This document shows, piece after piece, positions 10,751-18,129 of a stretch of DNA of 64,000 nt. The stretch's first letter is position 1, and every line of letters begins with the position of its first letter. The notes under the pieces are model-generated. The model worked only from the letters and a program-made list of their open reading frames with translations, did not search any database and was not told where the DNA came from. Source of the DNA: Deroplatys truncata. Lineage: Eukaryota > Arthropoda > Insecta > Mantodea > Mantidae. The position numbers and the translations under genes are program-made. The stretch spans positions 499,276,190-499,340,189 of the forward strand of contig CM060990.1 in the NCBI GenBank assembly GCA_030765065.1, given 5' to 3'.

Positions 10751-11300
10751 TGCGCCTGGCATACCTCTCTAGGAAGGTGTCGATTCTAAGTTGTAATTTC
10801 TGCAGGTCGGTGAAGACGCCAGCGCTGCACTTGTCGCACCAGTAGGAACGAATGCTGCATCTACACTGGCGTTGAAAGCACATGGAGTAGTGAAGCGGTG
10901 CGCACGCAGCCGCAGGCATAGTAGGGAGAGGGAGAAGCGGATAGGGTCTACCACCAGATGTCGCTTCTTGTATAATGATGAGGTTGCCTTGGGCGTGTGC
11001 TGATTCCTTTGCGATGATCTTGTTGGCATTGACACTGAAGATCCAATCACCGTGAATGACATCGGGAATGATGTAGGATGCGGTGTTGCCCAAATGCACG
11101 GCAAGGCACCTGCCGTAGCACAATTGCCCTTCGTCGACCATGCGTTGCAGGTGATCGGTGGAGAGGAAGGAAGCCTCTAAGAAGGCTATAAATAGGCCCT
11201 TTACCGGAATAAACCGAAAGAGCTGGTCGTCATGTGGACCTTTGTGCCGTCGCAGTAGAAGGAGACGTAATGCTTGTAGCCGATACTTGCCGGAGGTTGG
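10683..11300 (-). pseudogene. Polinton hypothetical Cys-containing protein, probably frameshifted
   Basis: The frame 10683-11141 encodes MVDEGQLCYGRCLAVHLG, then a hydrophobic beta-rich part (NLIIIQEAT) and a Cys-rich part (MCFQRQCRCSIRSYWCDKC) suggestive of a zinc-binding knot, ending in a helical tail. The same frame stays open upstream through LFRFIPVKGLFIAFLEA (about 11218-11170). A different frame just upstream reads GYKHYVSFYCDGTKVHMTTS (about 11290-11230). I think both belong to one protein broken by a frameshift near 11210-11220. No upstream ATG is evident; a pyrimidine-rich tract followed by AAG at about 11300 might be a splice acceptor. No function assigned. Confidence 0.4.
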
Positions 11301-11336
11301 AGTAGGAATGCCAGGGAAGAGGGGGAGAAGGCGTGG

Positions 11337-12081
11337 TTAAGAGGAGGGATGCAGGATGCCTTGTTGGAAGTGTGGTTTGAGGTAATGTTCGACCTCTAGG
11401 AACGTTCTAAGGTTGGCGGACCTGATGTACTTGGTGAATAGCGTGAAATTGATGGAATCGAAAGGGACATTGGAGGCGTAGCTGTGAAGCATGACCTTGT
11501 GGAAGGCCGAGATTTGATTTTGCACGTCGGCCTCCTCTTTATTTTTGTGAAATAGGATGTCTGAGATGAGTTTGAGAAGGCCGTCCAGCACGTCCCATTC
11601 CTCGGGGCTTAGAGCGATGCTGTCGCCCCGTAGATCCTTAACGACGATTAGCAGTTTGCCGAAAATGTTCTTGAAGATGACGGTGTAGCGTGCCGAAATC
11701 TGGCACTCCTGTAGGTTGGTCTCGGGGAAGCGAATTCTGCGTTGAATGATGAGCTTTGCGTCCACCAGCTTTTGCCACTCATCGACCGGCAGGGACACGG
11801 CTGAGCTGGAGCCGCACCTGGCCAAGGTGACCGTGCGCTGGAAAGGCGCCAGGGGAGCAAATCCAACGCAGAGCACCTTGGTGCGCACCGGGTTGAGGAA
11901 GTAGATGTCGGATAGAGGGCCGAAAAGGCGCTGCCGCACCTGCTGCTGCTGCTGTGCACTGCAACATAAGGGGTAAAAGGTTAGAAGGAAAGCATAAAAC
12001 GCACACACGCTCGCGCACGCACAACTGCAACGAGACTTACACGGTCGGAGATGGCTCTTCCTCCTGCACCTCGCTGCCCAT
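11337..12081 (-). CDS. Spliced 220-codon Polinton protein of unknown function (two exons)
   Basis: Exon 1 runs from the ATG at 12081 to 12041 (MGSEVQEEEPSPT); exon 2 runs from 11958 to the stop at 11337. The intron 11959-12040 begins GTAAGT and ends TTGCAG, is 82 nt long, and joins the exons in frame through a split Val codon. Without splicing, the open frame reads back into a Cys/Ala-rich stretch that looks non-coding, so the spliced model is preferred. Exon 2 begins with a Gln run, then VRQRLFGPLSDIYFLN, a beta-rich middle and a helical C-terminus (EEWDVLDGLLKLISDIL). It lies between the protease and the left-arm genes. No family recognised; a structural or regulatory role is possible. Confidence 0.6.
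11959..12040 (-). other. 82-nt spliceosomal intron (Polinton gene)
   Basis: On the minus strand it starts GTAAGT, ends in a pyrimidine-rich run and TTGCAG, and preserves the reading frame of the flanking exons. Confidence 0.7.
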
Positions 12082-12139
12082 GGTGCACTGGAGCGACGGT
12101 GTTGTGCGCAGGTCTTATAGGCGACAGAGAGAGAGAGCG

Positions 12140-12225
12140 CTGAAAAACACACATAGGCACGATTAGGGAGGGGCGGAAGACACAGAGGGTGGGAGAATGG
12201 AGGGGGAGAGAATGTGAAGACTTAC
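12140..12225 (-). other. 86-nt candidate intron between protease and spliced gene
   Basis: On the minus strand the donor is CAG|GTAAGT (last exon base 12226) and the acceptor is GTGTTTTTCAG|CG (first exon base 12139). The interior is strongly pyrimidine-rich. It lies 99 nt upstream of the second intron, so the piece between them (12041-12139) would be a small internal exon carrying the ATG of the 220-codon gene. Confidence 0.65.
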
Positions 12226-12734
12226 CTGCAATGGCTGACAGGATTGTTGTTGTTGGGGATGTGAGCTTTTGGCGAGGCATACGCTGTTGTAGGTTTTAAG
12301 AATGAGGCGGTCGTTGAACCGAAAATCATGGCGCCGAAATTTGGGAAAGAATGTTTCACGGATTAGGCCCACGCATCGGTGAGAAAGGTAATGATGACGT
12401 AATGTCCGCAGGTTGCGCTGTTGTGCCCCTGCAGTCTAATGAAGCTGTGCGACCAACGGGGTCCGCAGACCGAATGCAGCCATTTAAGAATGCGAGGCAC
12501 CAACAGACTTAGACCGTAGCTATCGAAATACTCCCCTCTGCCGCCCCTATCGACGAAGATGCATACCCAGTGTAGCCCAGGTTGCGTGCTCGGGTCGGTG
12601 TTGTCGACGGCGGTCAGAGGAAAGGAAGGAAGAGAGCAAGCCTTAGGGAGCCGATCGCTCGCGAAAACCCCTCAGAGGAAAGGACGCGTGAAGGTGCAGG
12701 CGGTTAGAAAACGTTCGAGGTGGTAGGTGTTCAT
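12163..12734 (-). pseudogene. PRO: Adenain-like cysteine protease (Polinton PRO), broken
   Basis: The ATG at 12734 overlaps the capsid gene stop (ATGA). The frame starts MNTYHLERFLTACTFTRPFL, meets TGA at 12672-12674 (codon 21), then continues with DNTDPSTQPGLHWVCIFVD, YFDSYGL and RLQGHNSATCGHYVI. These carry the signature of the adenovirus-type/Ulp1-like (C5/C48) protease: His55 in LHW, an acidic partner Asp71 in FDSYG, Gln102 of the oxyanion hole and the nucleophile Cys109 in CGHY (codon 12408-12410). After codon 123 (TAA at 12363-12365) the homologous C-terminus appears in the neighbouring frame (GLIRETFFPKFRRHDFRFND), so a one-base lesion lies near 12395-12400. In Polintons this enzyme is presumed to mature capsid proteins. 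It is not autonomous here. Confidence 0.85.
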
Positions 12735-13954
12735 GACACGAGGATGGAGCGGTTGGCGTCTATTTCTACCGTACGATGTATCTCTGCCAAAACGAGAAGC
12801 ACGACGGCGTCTGCCAGGGGTTTAGAAAAGCCGATGCTTTTAGATACCGTGCCGTGGCGTTGCCCAGAGATGTAATGGGCATTGGCGCTCATGTCGGCGG
12901 TGAGATCAAACACCATAACAGTGTAACCGTGGGGGTATTGTTCTCTCGAGATGGAGTGCCCCTCGTCCTTAAAGTGGATGCCTAGACCGTCCTGGAGGGT
13001 TTGAAAGCATTGTACGAATTGACCGTTGTCAAAGTTCGGTTGAAGCGGTTGCGAAGGGATGGGCTGCCCGCTGACGTACATCTGGAAGGAATTTAAGTTA
13101 AAGTGCTGAAGGTTGAACGGGTTGGAGGAGAACTGACAGCTGTAGGCCTTGTCGGAAACCATGGCGACGACCACCCTCCTGGGGATCTGCCCGATAAACA
13201 CATCGTTGAACGTCATACCGCTGGACCCTTTGGGAAGGCTTAGGGAGTGAAAGCTGAAATCCTTGAGATGGTACTTGGCGTGGCTCTTTTCGAGAACGGC
13301 CTGGTGAGCCAGTTTGATGGTGGGCGAAGGCCTGACCGTCTTGAGGTGTAACTTTGCCGATGCGATTTCGGTGTAGGCCTTAAAATCCTTCTCGAGCGAG
13401 AAGAGGTGAAATTTTGGCGATGAGGGCGTGAGCTTGATGGTGACGCTGACGTTGTTGAGCAGAAGGTTTTCCTGCCTAAAGAGGGCGTTGCAGAGGCAAC
13501 CCATGAGTTGCACGACGCGACCGCCTTTGGTATGGCCGTGCCGATACAGCATCCCTGCATTGGCAACCCACGCATCCATGATGCCGGCGGTATCCTTTTT
13601 CCATAGGCCCGCCTGCAGCCTGGTGTTCATCGCATCCTCGGAGTGATTGAGAAGCGTCTCGAGGTACGTCCTGTAGGGGTACCCGGGTTGCGGAATGGAG
13701 ACGAGGACGTTGTTCAGGGAGACCTCTACCTGTTGGAACAGTGCATTCAGAGCATTGTTCACCAGGGTGGCGTTCGACTCTTCCTTGATAGCGTTGCCCT
13801 CGGCGTCTCGAATGCGCACCGTCAGCTCGAGGACGACGTAGGTGAGGTCGAGGTAGTCGTCGGCATTGCCGGAATAGTGAAAGGTGATGGGAGCATTCTT
13901 CATCAGCGTGTTCTGCGGATTCAGCGAGATCAGCCTGGATTCCTCCACGCTCAT
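12731..13954 (-). CDS. Major capsid protein candidate (F54H12.2-like, double jelly-roll type)
   Basis: Intact 407-residue frame starting MSVEESRLISLNPQNT. The N-terminal half has the pattern ITFHYSGNADDYLDLTYVVL, then LNALFQQVEVSLNNVLVS, YPYRTYLETLLNHSEDA and GLWKKDTAG. I recognise these as the conserved blocks of the F54H12.2-like proteins found next to PolB and integrase in animal Polintons, interpreted in the literature as the double jelly-roll major capsid protein. The rest is beta-rich, with long hydrophobic strands and no catalytic motif. Its length is near that expected for the family. It sits directly upstream of the protease (4-base overlap) and downstream of the small basic capsid-associated gene, as a morphogenesis cluster. 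The frame is unbroken, unlike most of its neighbours. Confidence 0.8.
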   Translation of the reverse strand: MSVEESRLISLNPQNTLMKNAPITFHYSGNADDYLDLTYVVLELTVRIRDAEGNAIKEESNATLVNNALNALFQQVEVSLNNVLVSIPQPGYPYRTYLETLLNHSEDAMNTRLQAGLWKKDTAGIMDAWVANAGMLYRHGHTKGGRVVQLMGCLCNALFRQENLLLNNVSVTIKLTPSSPKFHLFSLEKDFKAYTEIASAKLHLKTVRPSPTIKLAHQAVLEKSHAKYHLKDFSFHSLSLPKGSSGMTFNDVFIGQIPRRVVVAMVSDKAYSCQFSSNPFNLQHFNLNSFQMYVSGQPIPSQPLQPNFDNGQFVQCFQTLQDGLGIHFKDEGHSISREQYPHGYTVMVFDLTADMSANAHYISGQRHGTVSKSIGFSKPLADAVVLLVLAEIHRTVEIDANRSILVS

Positions 13955-14006
13955 CTGAACGGGAGGTCCTTAAAAAGGTCTAGTTCTGAGCTCATGTGTT
14001 CGGCCA

Positions 14007-14438
14007 TTACGTAAAGATGTCTTGAACCTTGCGCTTTCTGCGAACGGGTCTAAACTGTGGCAGCGTTGCCGAACGTATACGTTTTATTCTCTTCACGCGG
14101 CGCAGGCCGGATCCGAGCATGGAATCGATCTTAACGTCTGCCTTTCGCTTGAGGTTGGAACCCGCCTCTTTGAGCCTCGTCCTTAGCGCCTCCTTGGGAG
14201 CCGTGTCGGATGTGGCCACGTCGGCGAGCACGTTTGCGCCCACCTTGAGGGCCTCCTTTCCGATCGCCTTGGCGCCGCTCTTGAGAAACGGCAGAATGGT
14301 TCTGAAGAGTCCGCCTAGAGCGGAGAATAGGCCGCTTCACCGCTGATAGCGCTTGCCCCTAAAGAGGACGAAATCGCGTTCGTCTAGCGCGCCGCCCGCC
14401 TGATTGAGGTAGTACCGGGTGACGGCGTTCAGTTCCAT
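14007..14438 (-). pseudogene. Small Gly/Leu-rich basic capsid-associated protein, in-frame stop
   Basis: The ATG at 14438 lies inside the end of the penton-like gene (10-base overlap). The frame reads MELNAVTRYYLNQAGG, then FVLFRGKRYQR, is interrupted by TGA at 14337-14339, and continues in the same frame with SGLFSALGGLFRTILPFLKS, GKEALKVGANVLADV and a strongly basic tail (LKRKADV, RRVKRIKRIR, RPVRRKRKVQD) to 14007. The amphipathic G-L-F segment followed by a basic tail is typical of small proteins that sit beside the capsid gene in arthropod Polintons; a DNA-condensing or membrane-active minor virion protein is a plausible role (inference). The continuity of homology-type features across the stop supports a single damaged gene. 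Confidence 0.65.
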
Positions 14439-15400
14439 GAGGCAGGCTTCGGTCTGAACGAGAGCACCACCGTGGAGGAAAAACCGTCGGCAAATGGTAG
14501 CAGATCCCCATATCCGTTTCTTAAATCTATGTCGACGGTCTTGAAATCGTGCTGCACCAGAGGCACCCAATTGAGCAGAGAGAACGTTTTCTCATCGGTC
14601 ATGTGGGTGTTGTTGCTTCTTTCGTACTCCACGGCCACGCTTTCGATGACCTGAACGAAGGTGTCGCCCACGACTTGGGGCACGACGAGGTTGCAATAGA
14701 TGAACATTTCGTAAGGAAAACCCATATAGGGATCCACGGGGTGCTTGCCCTGCTTGGCACGAACGACGTTGCTGAATGGTTCGAAACCGAGCATCTTGGT
14801 CAACGCCGGGGTGAGCAGAAAACTGTGGACGAGGTGCTCCCTTCGCAAGATGGAAACGGGTTCCGAAACTGGTGGCTCCGCGGCGGGAGCCGGTTTCGCC
14901 ACAGAGCCGACCTGGTGACTCGGTGACGGTTTTGGCTTTGGTTTCGGCTTCGGTCTACTCCTAGGCGAATCGGAAACGAAGCCTTCATCTGGCAGCACGA
15001 CGATCTCAGGCAGGACGTTTTCTACGAAGCCCCCGAATGGAATGGATGGCATGGGTTCAGAGTGCATGGCATCTTGGTTCACCGTCACCCTCTTTGCGGA
15101 ATCGATGTGGAGGATTTCCTGCACGCCGAGATGTTCGGACATGGCAGCATTGACGCTCTGTACCAGCTCCTCGGGGTCGTACACGATGGCCTGCGGCAGC
15201 TGCAGGCTGAATTTCGTTTGCGACGGTTGCGCCGCCAAGGTGTACTTGGTGCCCTCCAACTACGCGTCCGCCTTGGAGACGTAGAATTTAACCGGATACC
15301 GCACCTTTTGCAAGGCCACCTCCCACTCACCCTGCAGTACTATTCTCCCGGGTAGGATGTTTGAAAACCGGGCCGTCGTGTTGCCGGTGTAGTGGTCCAT
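14429..15400 (-). pseudogene. Minor capsid/penton protein candidate, in-frame stop
   Basis: The frame from the ATG at 15400 begins MDHYTGNTTARFSNILPG, then LQGEWEVALQKVRYPVKFYV, hits TAG at 15260-15262 and continues unshifted as EGTKYTLAAQPSQTKFSLQL to 14429. An N-terminal block with N-T-x-x-x-F-x-x-x-L-P followed by G-E-W-E-V-A-L is typical of the Polinton minor capsid (single jelly-roll, penton-type) family. The C-terminal block IDLRNGYGDLLPFADG ending VVLSFRPK is equally typical. A Pro/Lys low-complexity linker (RPKPKPKPKPSPS, about 14960-14920) separates two beta-rich parts. The true start is uncertain because the frame stays open upstream to a TAG at about 15433 without another ATG. The capsid role is family-based inference. 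Confidence 0.7.
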
Positions 15401-15443
15401 GGAGGCATTGCCCACAAGCGTGAGGAGAACGGTCTAGTCCTGA

Positions 15444-16505
15444 TCATGCCTGCTGTACCGAAGAGGCCTTCACCCACGAGTTAAACTTTTTAGGATACCC
15501 CGTCCACTTGACGAGCACCTGTCTGTTCTTTCCTCGTCCCTTGGTCTGCAACACTTTGTCCACCATGAACGTTTGTGGGAGCGCCACTCTCTGCAACTCC
15601 TCCGCATAGAATATCCCTTCTATGGCGTCTCCTGCTAGATCCTCGATCTTATATACCGTGGGTGATCCTCGCATCACCTTGGAGATCTTAAATATTTCCT
15701 CGGTCCAGTTCTGCTCGTAACCCTTGTCGAACCTCATCTTCTGCTTGGACATGCGCACGTGTTCACCCGCCTTTAGGGGCGTAGGGCCCCGGTGGCTCGC
15801 TTGCATTCTTTTATGGGCGTAAAGGTTGTTGTAGACCTGCAGCACGTTGGCTTCTGACACGTCGGCGGGGGCCATTTTGATGGACCTGTGGAACGACCCG
15901 TTGTAGGATTTGACCAAGGCCGGAAGGACGTCCACGTAGCGGTAGCTGTTGGCGTGCGTAAAGTACTTCCACATTTTGGCCTTTAGCGTGCGGTTGAAGC
16001 GCTCCACAACGCTAGCCTTCACGTTGCTGGTGGTGGTGTAGTGCCACTCGCCTTGCCGCTCCAGGAAGGCGCGAAACGTTTTGTTGGCGAACTCGGTACC
16101 CTTGTCCGTCTGCATCACCCTGGGGATACGTTCGTTGAATATGGTGGTAAATGCCGATACCAGCTCAGAGCCTAGCTTCGTCTTTAGCGGAACGGCCCAG
16201 GTATACTTTGAAAAGACGTCGATCACGGTCAGGATGTAGGCATAGGGCGAGTTATGTGGCTTAAGGTTGGGGAGCACGTTGAGGTCGGCCTCCCACACAT
16301 CGTCTATGTTAGTGACATGGTAGAATCTGGTGGGGTAGCGCTTTCGCGCCGGCTTGTGATACGTGTAGCTGTCCTGCGTTTCGAGGAAGGTCTGTACCTT
16401 GGCCTTAGAGATGCCGGTGGCCCTGCTAAGTTTGGACGGAGTGGACAACCCTGCAGCATGTTCGGGATTGCCATAAATGCGCCTCAGCACCGTCCACTCC
16501 TTCAT
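15444..16505 (-). CDS. INT: Polinton integrase (retroviral type) with C-terminal chromodomain
   Basis: Intact 353 residues. The rve-type catalytic core contains VWEADLN (Asp74), MQTDKGTEFANKTF (Asp134) and VVERFNRTLK (Glu169), giving the D, D, 34-residue-gap, E pattern of retroviral and Polinton integrases. A preceding helical region (KLSRATGISKAKVQTFLE) looks like a helix-turn-helix. The C-terminus has the SH3-like WTEEIFKISKVMRGSPTVYK segment and a chromodomain (FMVDKVLQ, then QVLVKWTGYPKKFNSWVK) with the aromatic and Trp positions expected for methyl-lysine binding; W345 and W334 are visible, but the N-terminal aromatic position is Phe. It would join the element's 5'-AG ends to a 6-bp staggered target. 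The start at MKEWTVLRRIYG fits the family. Confidence 0.93.
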   Translation of the reverse strand: MKEWTVLRRIYGNPEHAAGLSTPSKLSRATGISKAKVQTFLETQDSYTYHKPARKRYPTRFYHVTNIDDVWEADLNVLPNLKPHNSPYAYILTVIDVFSKYTWAVPLKTKLGSELVSAFTTIFNERIPRVMQTDKGTEFANKTFRAFLERQGEWHYTTTSNVKASVVERFNRTLKAKMWKYFTHANSYRYVDVLPALVKSYNGSFHRSIKMAPADVSEANVLQVYNNLYAHKRMQASHRGPTPLKAGEHVRMSKQKMRFDKGYEQNWTEEIFKISKVMRGSPTVYKIEDLAGDAIEGIFYAEELQRVALPQTFMVDKVLQTKGRGKNRQVLVKWTGYPKKFNSWVKASSVQQA

Positions 16506-16516
16506 GGTTTTCTTTC

Positions 16517-17014
16517 TTACTCCTTATACAGGGGTTCCCAACGGCGGTTTCTGAATTCATAGGGGTAACCGGTTTTCTTAGGCGACGCAAAGTGAATGAA
16601 GGACTCGTCTCTGCGCTTTCGGTCCACCTGTAGACGTTTCACTTTAAGTTTGCGAACCACCGTTTCCTTTCCTTTGCTCACCAAAGGGGGCTCTGCCTTC
16701 TTCTTCTTCTTCTTCTTCTTCTTCTTCTTCTCTGCTGCTGCGGACCTTGCTTTGACGCTTTCCGGGGAATCCTCAAAGTCATCATCGTCGTCACGGCCTT
16801 CCGCCGGCATGTACGGTTTTCTCACTTGTGCCATCAGCCCCAGGTAGTTTCCCAATTTATATTTCATCAGCTTCCATTTCTCCGGCAGGGTTAGCTTGGA
16901 CCGCTGCACCCCATCCATCTCTTTGGCCAAGTTGGCTAGGCTAGAGTCGATGACGTGCAACTGTTCGACGGCCTTTGGCTGGGGCGCAACCACCACCTGG
17001 GGTGCAAACTTCAT
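16517..17014 (-). CDS. Lysine-rich Polinton protein of unknown function
   Basis: Intact 165-residue frame. It begins with MKFAPQVVVAPQPK, then a helical segment SSLANLAKEMDGVQRSKLTL followed by PEKWKLMKYKLGNYLGL, which resembles short proteins adjacent to integrase in many arthropod Polintons (pattern L-x-x-E-M, then L-x-x-x-E-K-x-x-x-Y, then Y-L). The middle is acidic (DDDDDFED) and is followed by 11 consecutive Lys encoded by a CTT/AAG microsatellite at about 16698-16730. The C-terminus is basic. The poly-Lys run is likely polymorphic in length. Its 4-base ATGA overlap with the upstream gene suggests coupled expression. Function unknown. Confidence 0.6.
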   Translation of the reverse strand: MKFAPQVVVAPQPKAVEQLHVIDSSLANLAKEMDGVQRSKLTLPEKWKLMKYKLGNYLGLMAQVRKPYMPAEGRDDDDDFEDSPESVKARSAAAEKKKKKKKKKKKAEPPLVSKGKETVVRKLKVKRLQVDRKRRDESFIHFASPKKTGYPYEFRNRRWEPLYKE

Positions 17015-17382
17015 TTTACAAGCTTGGTGACCAGAGCGCTGCCCAGGGAGGCGAGCACGGGTAACAGGAATGCCGGCAGAAAGCCGCCGCGCTGCACCAG
17101 AATGTGCTTATTTTTCTTTAGCGCCAGCCCCTTGTCGACTAACTTTCTCCAGCTGGCTCTGTGCCTTTTTAAACGTTTCACACACCTTGGTGGCAATGTG
17201 ACGTTGCCCTTGCTCACGTTAAGCATGCACTCGGAGATGGCCTTCACCAATTCGGGGTTGGCATTCTTAAGCAGCTGCTTGCGCAGAGCTGGTTTTGCCT
17301 TTGCAACCGCCGTCAGGCTTTCGTGTTGCCTCGCAATAAGCGGGCTGCTCACCTTGGCTATCGTTAACCGTTTCCTCGCCAT
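17011..17382 (-). CDS. Small basic Polinton protein with hydrophobic C-terminus
   Basis: Intact 123 residues: a basic helical N-terminal part (MARKRLTIAKV; LRKQLLKNANPELVKAISEC), a central Lys/Arg-rich block (CVKRLKRHRASWRKLVDKGL) and a hydrophobic end (GGFLPAFLLPVLASLGSALV). The order of E-L-x-K-A-I-x-E-C-x-L-N followed by a Q-x-G-G-F-L-P tail recurs in Polinton small proteins next to the ATPase. A virion minor protein or membrane-active peptide is possible (inference). Its stop overlaps the next start (ATGA at 17011-17014). Confidence 0.6.
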   Translation of the reverse strand: MARKRLTIAKVSSPLIARQHESLTAVAKAKPALRKQLLKNANPELVKAISECMLNVSKGNVTLPPRCVKRLKRHRASWRKLVDKGLALKKNKHILVQRGGFLPAFLLPVLASLGSALVTKLVK

Positions 17383-17434
17383 GCCGGCCTCACAATGGAA
17401 CCCTTCCCGTGCAGCACCCTGTATTTATCTGCAC

Positions 17435-18085
17435 TTAGTCCTTCGCAATGAAGTACGATAGGCGCTCGCCTGGTAGAAGGCCGGTTCTGTACCTGTAGGG
17501 GTCCGGTGTATACTGGGTGCAGTCAATCACCAGGTACCCGTGCGGCCTTTCCGTCGCCTTCTCAAACGCCTCCAATAGGAATTTAGAGTTTCTCGGCTCC
17601 AGTTGCTGGCACAGCTTTTCTATTTGCATCTTTTCCCTAGTGTTTTTAAACACAACGATGTAGTTTGCATTCAGCGATATCGTCCGAAATTTCTGCCCCT
17701 GCGGCAGAATATTTTGCAAAATGTATATCACCCCAATGTGCCTGTGGTGCGAGTCGCGGGTAAAGAAGTTGGAGACGTTTAAGCAATCCCCGTCATACAT
17801 CAAATCGTCCAGGATGACAAGGTAGTTCTCACGCACGTCGGCGAGTTCGGGTATCCCTGGATGCGCCTCGCACGCCAAAGCCAAATTCCCCGGTCCAGGC
17901 GTGTATTCCTCCGGGTGGCACCACAACACCTTGCGCAACACTTTTTCGAACATGTGCGCTGCGTTCGTGATGAGATTCTTCACAAACGTGGACTATCCGT
18001 AGCGCGAAGGCCCTGCCACCAGCATAGTGCATGGGAAGGTAAATCGCGTGGGGCATGTGGCGGTGGTGGGGGTGGGCTTCGGCAT
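17435..18085 (-). pseudogene. ATP: FtsK/HerA-type DNA-packaging ATPase, stop codon in Walker A
   Basis: The frame from the ATG at 18085 (MPKPTPTTATCPTRF) reads MLVAGPSRYG and then TAG at 17993-17995, followed in frame by STFVKNLITNAA. The stop therefore occupies codon 31, exactly the conserved lysine position of the G-x-x-x-x-G-K-[S/T] P-loop; TAG is one base from the lysine codon AAG. Downstream is the Walker B stretch YLVILDDLM (about residues 85-93), an IYILQN segment typical of sensor/Q motifs in A32-like packaging ATPases, and a C-terminus ending LSYFIAKD. Full length would be 216 codons, as expected. In Polintons this enzyme is thought to package DNA. Gap of 44 bases to the polymerase stop. 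Confidence 0.88.
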
Positions 18086-18129
18086 AGTCTATGCGGCAAT
18101 GACCGACATGTCTTGCTAGCAGTTTCCTT

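Noticed and set aside
15062..15355. 97-codon plus-strand frame opposite the minor capsid gene
   Set aside because: Shadow frame of a GC-rich real gene on the other strand.
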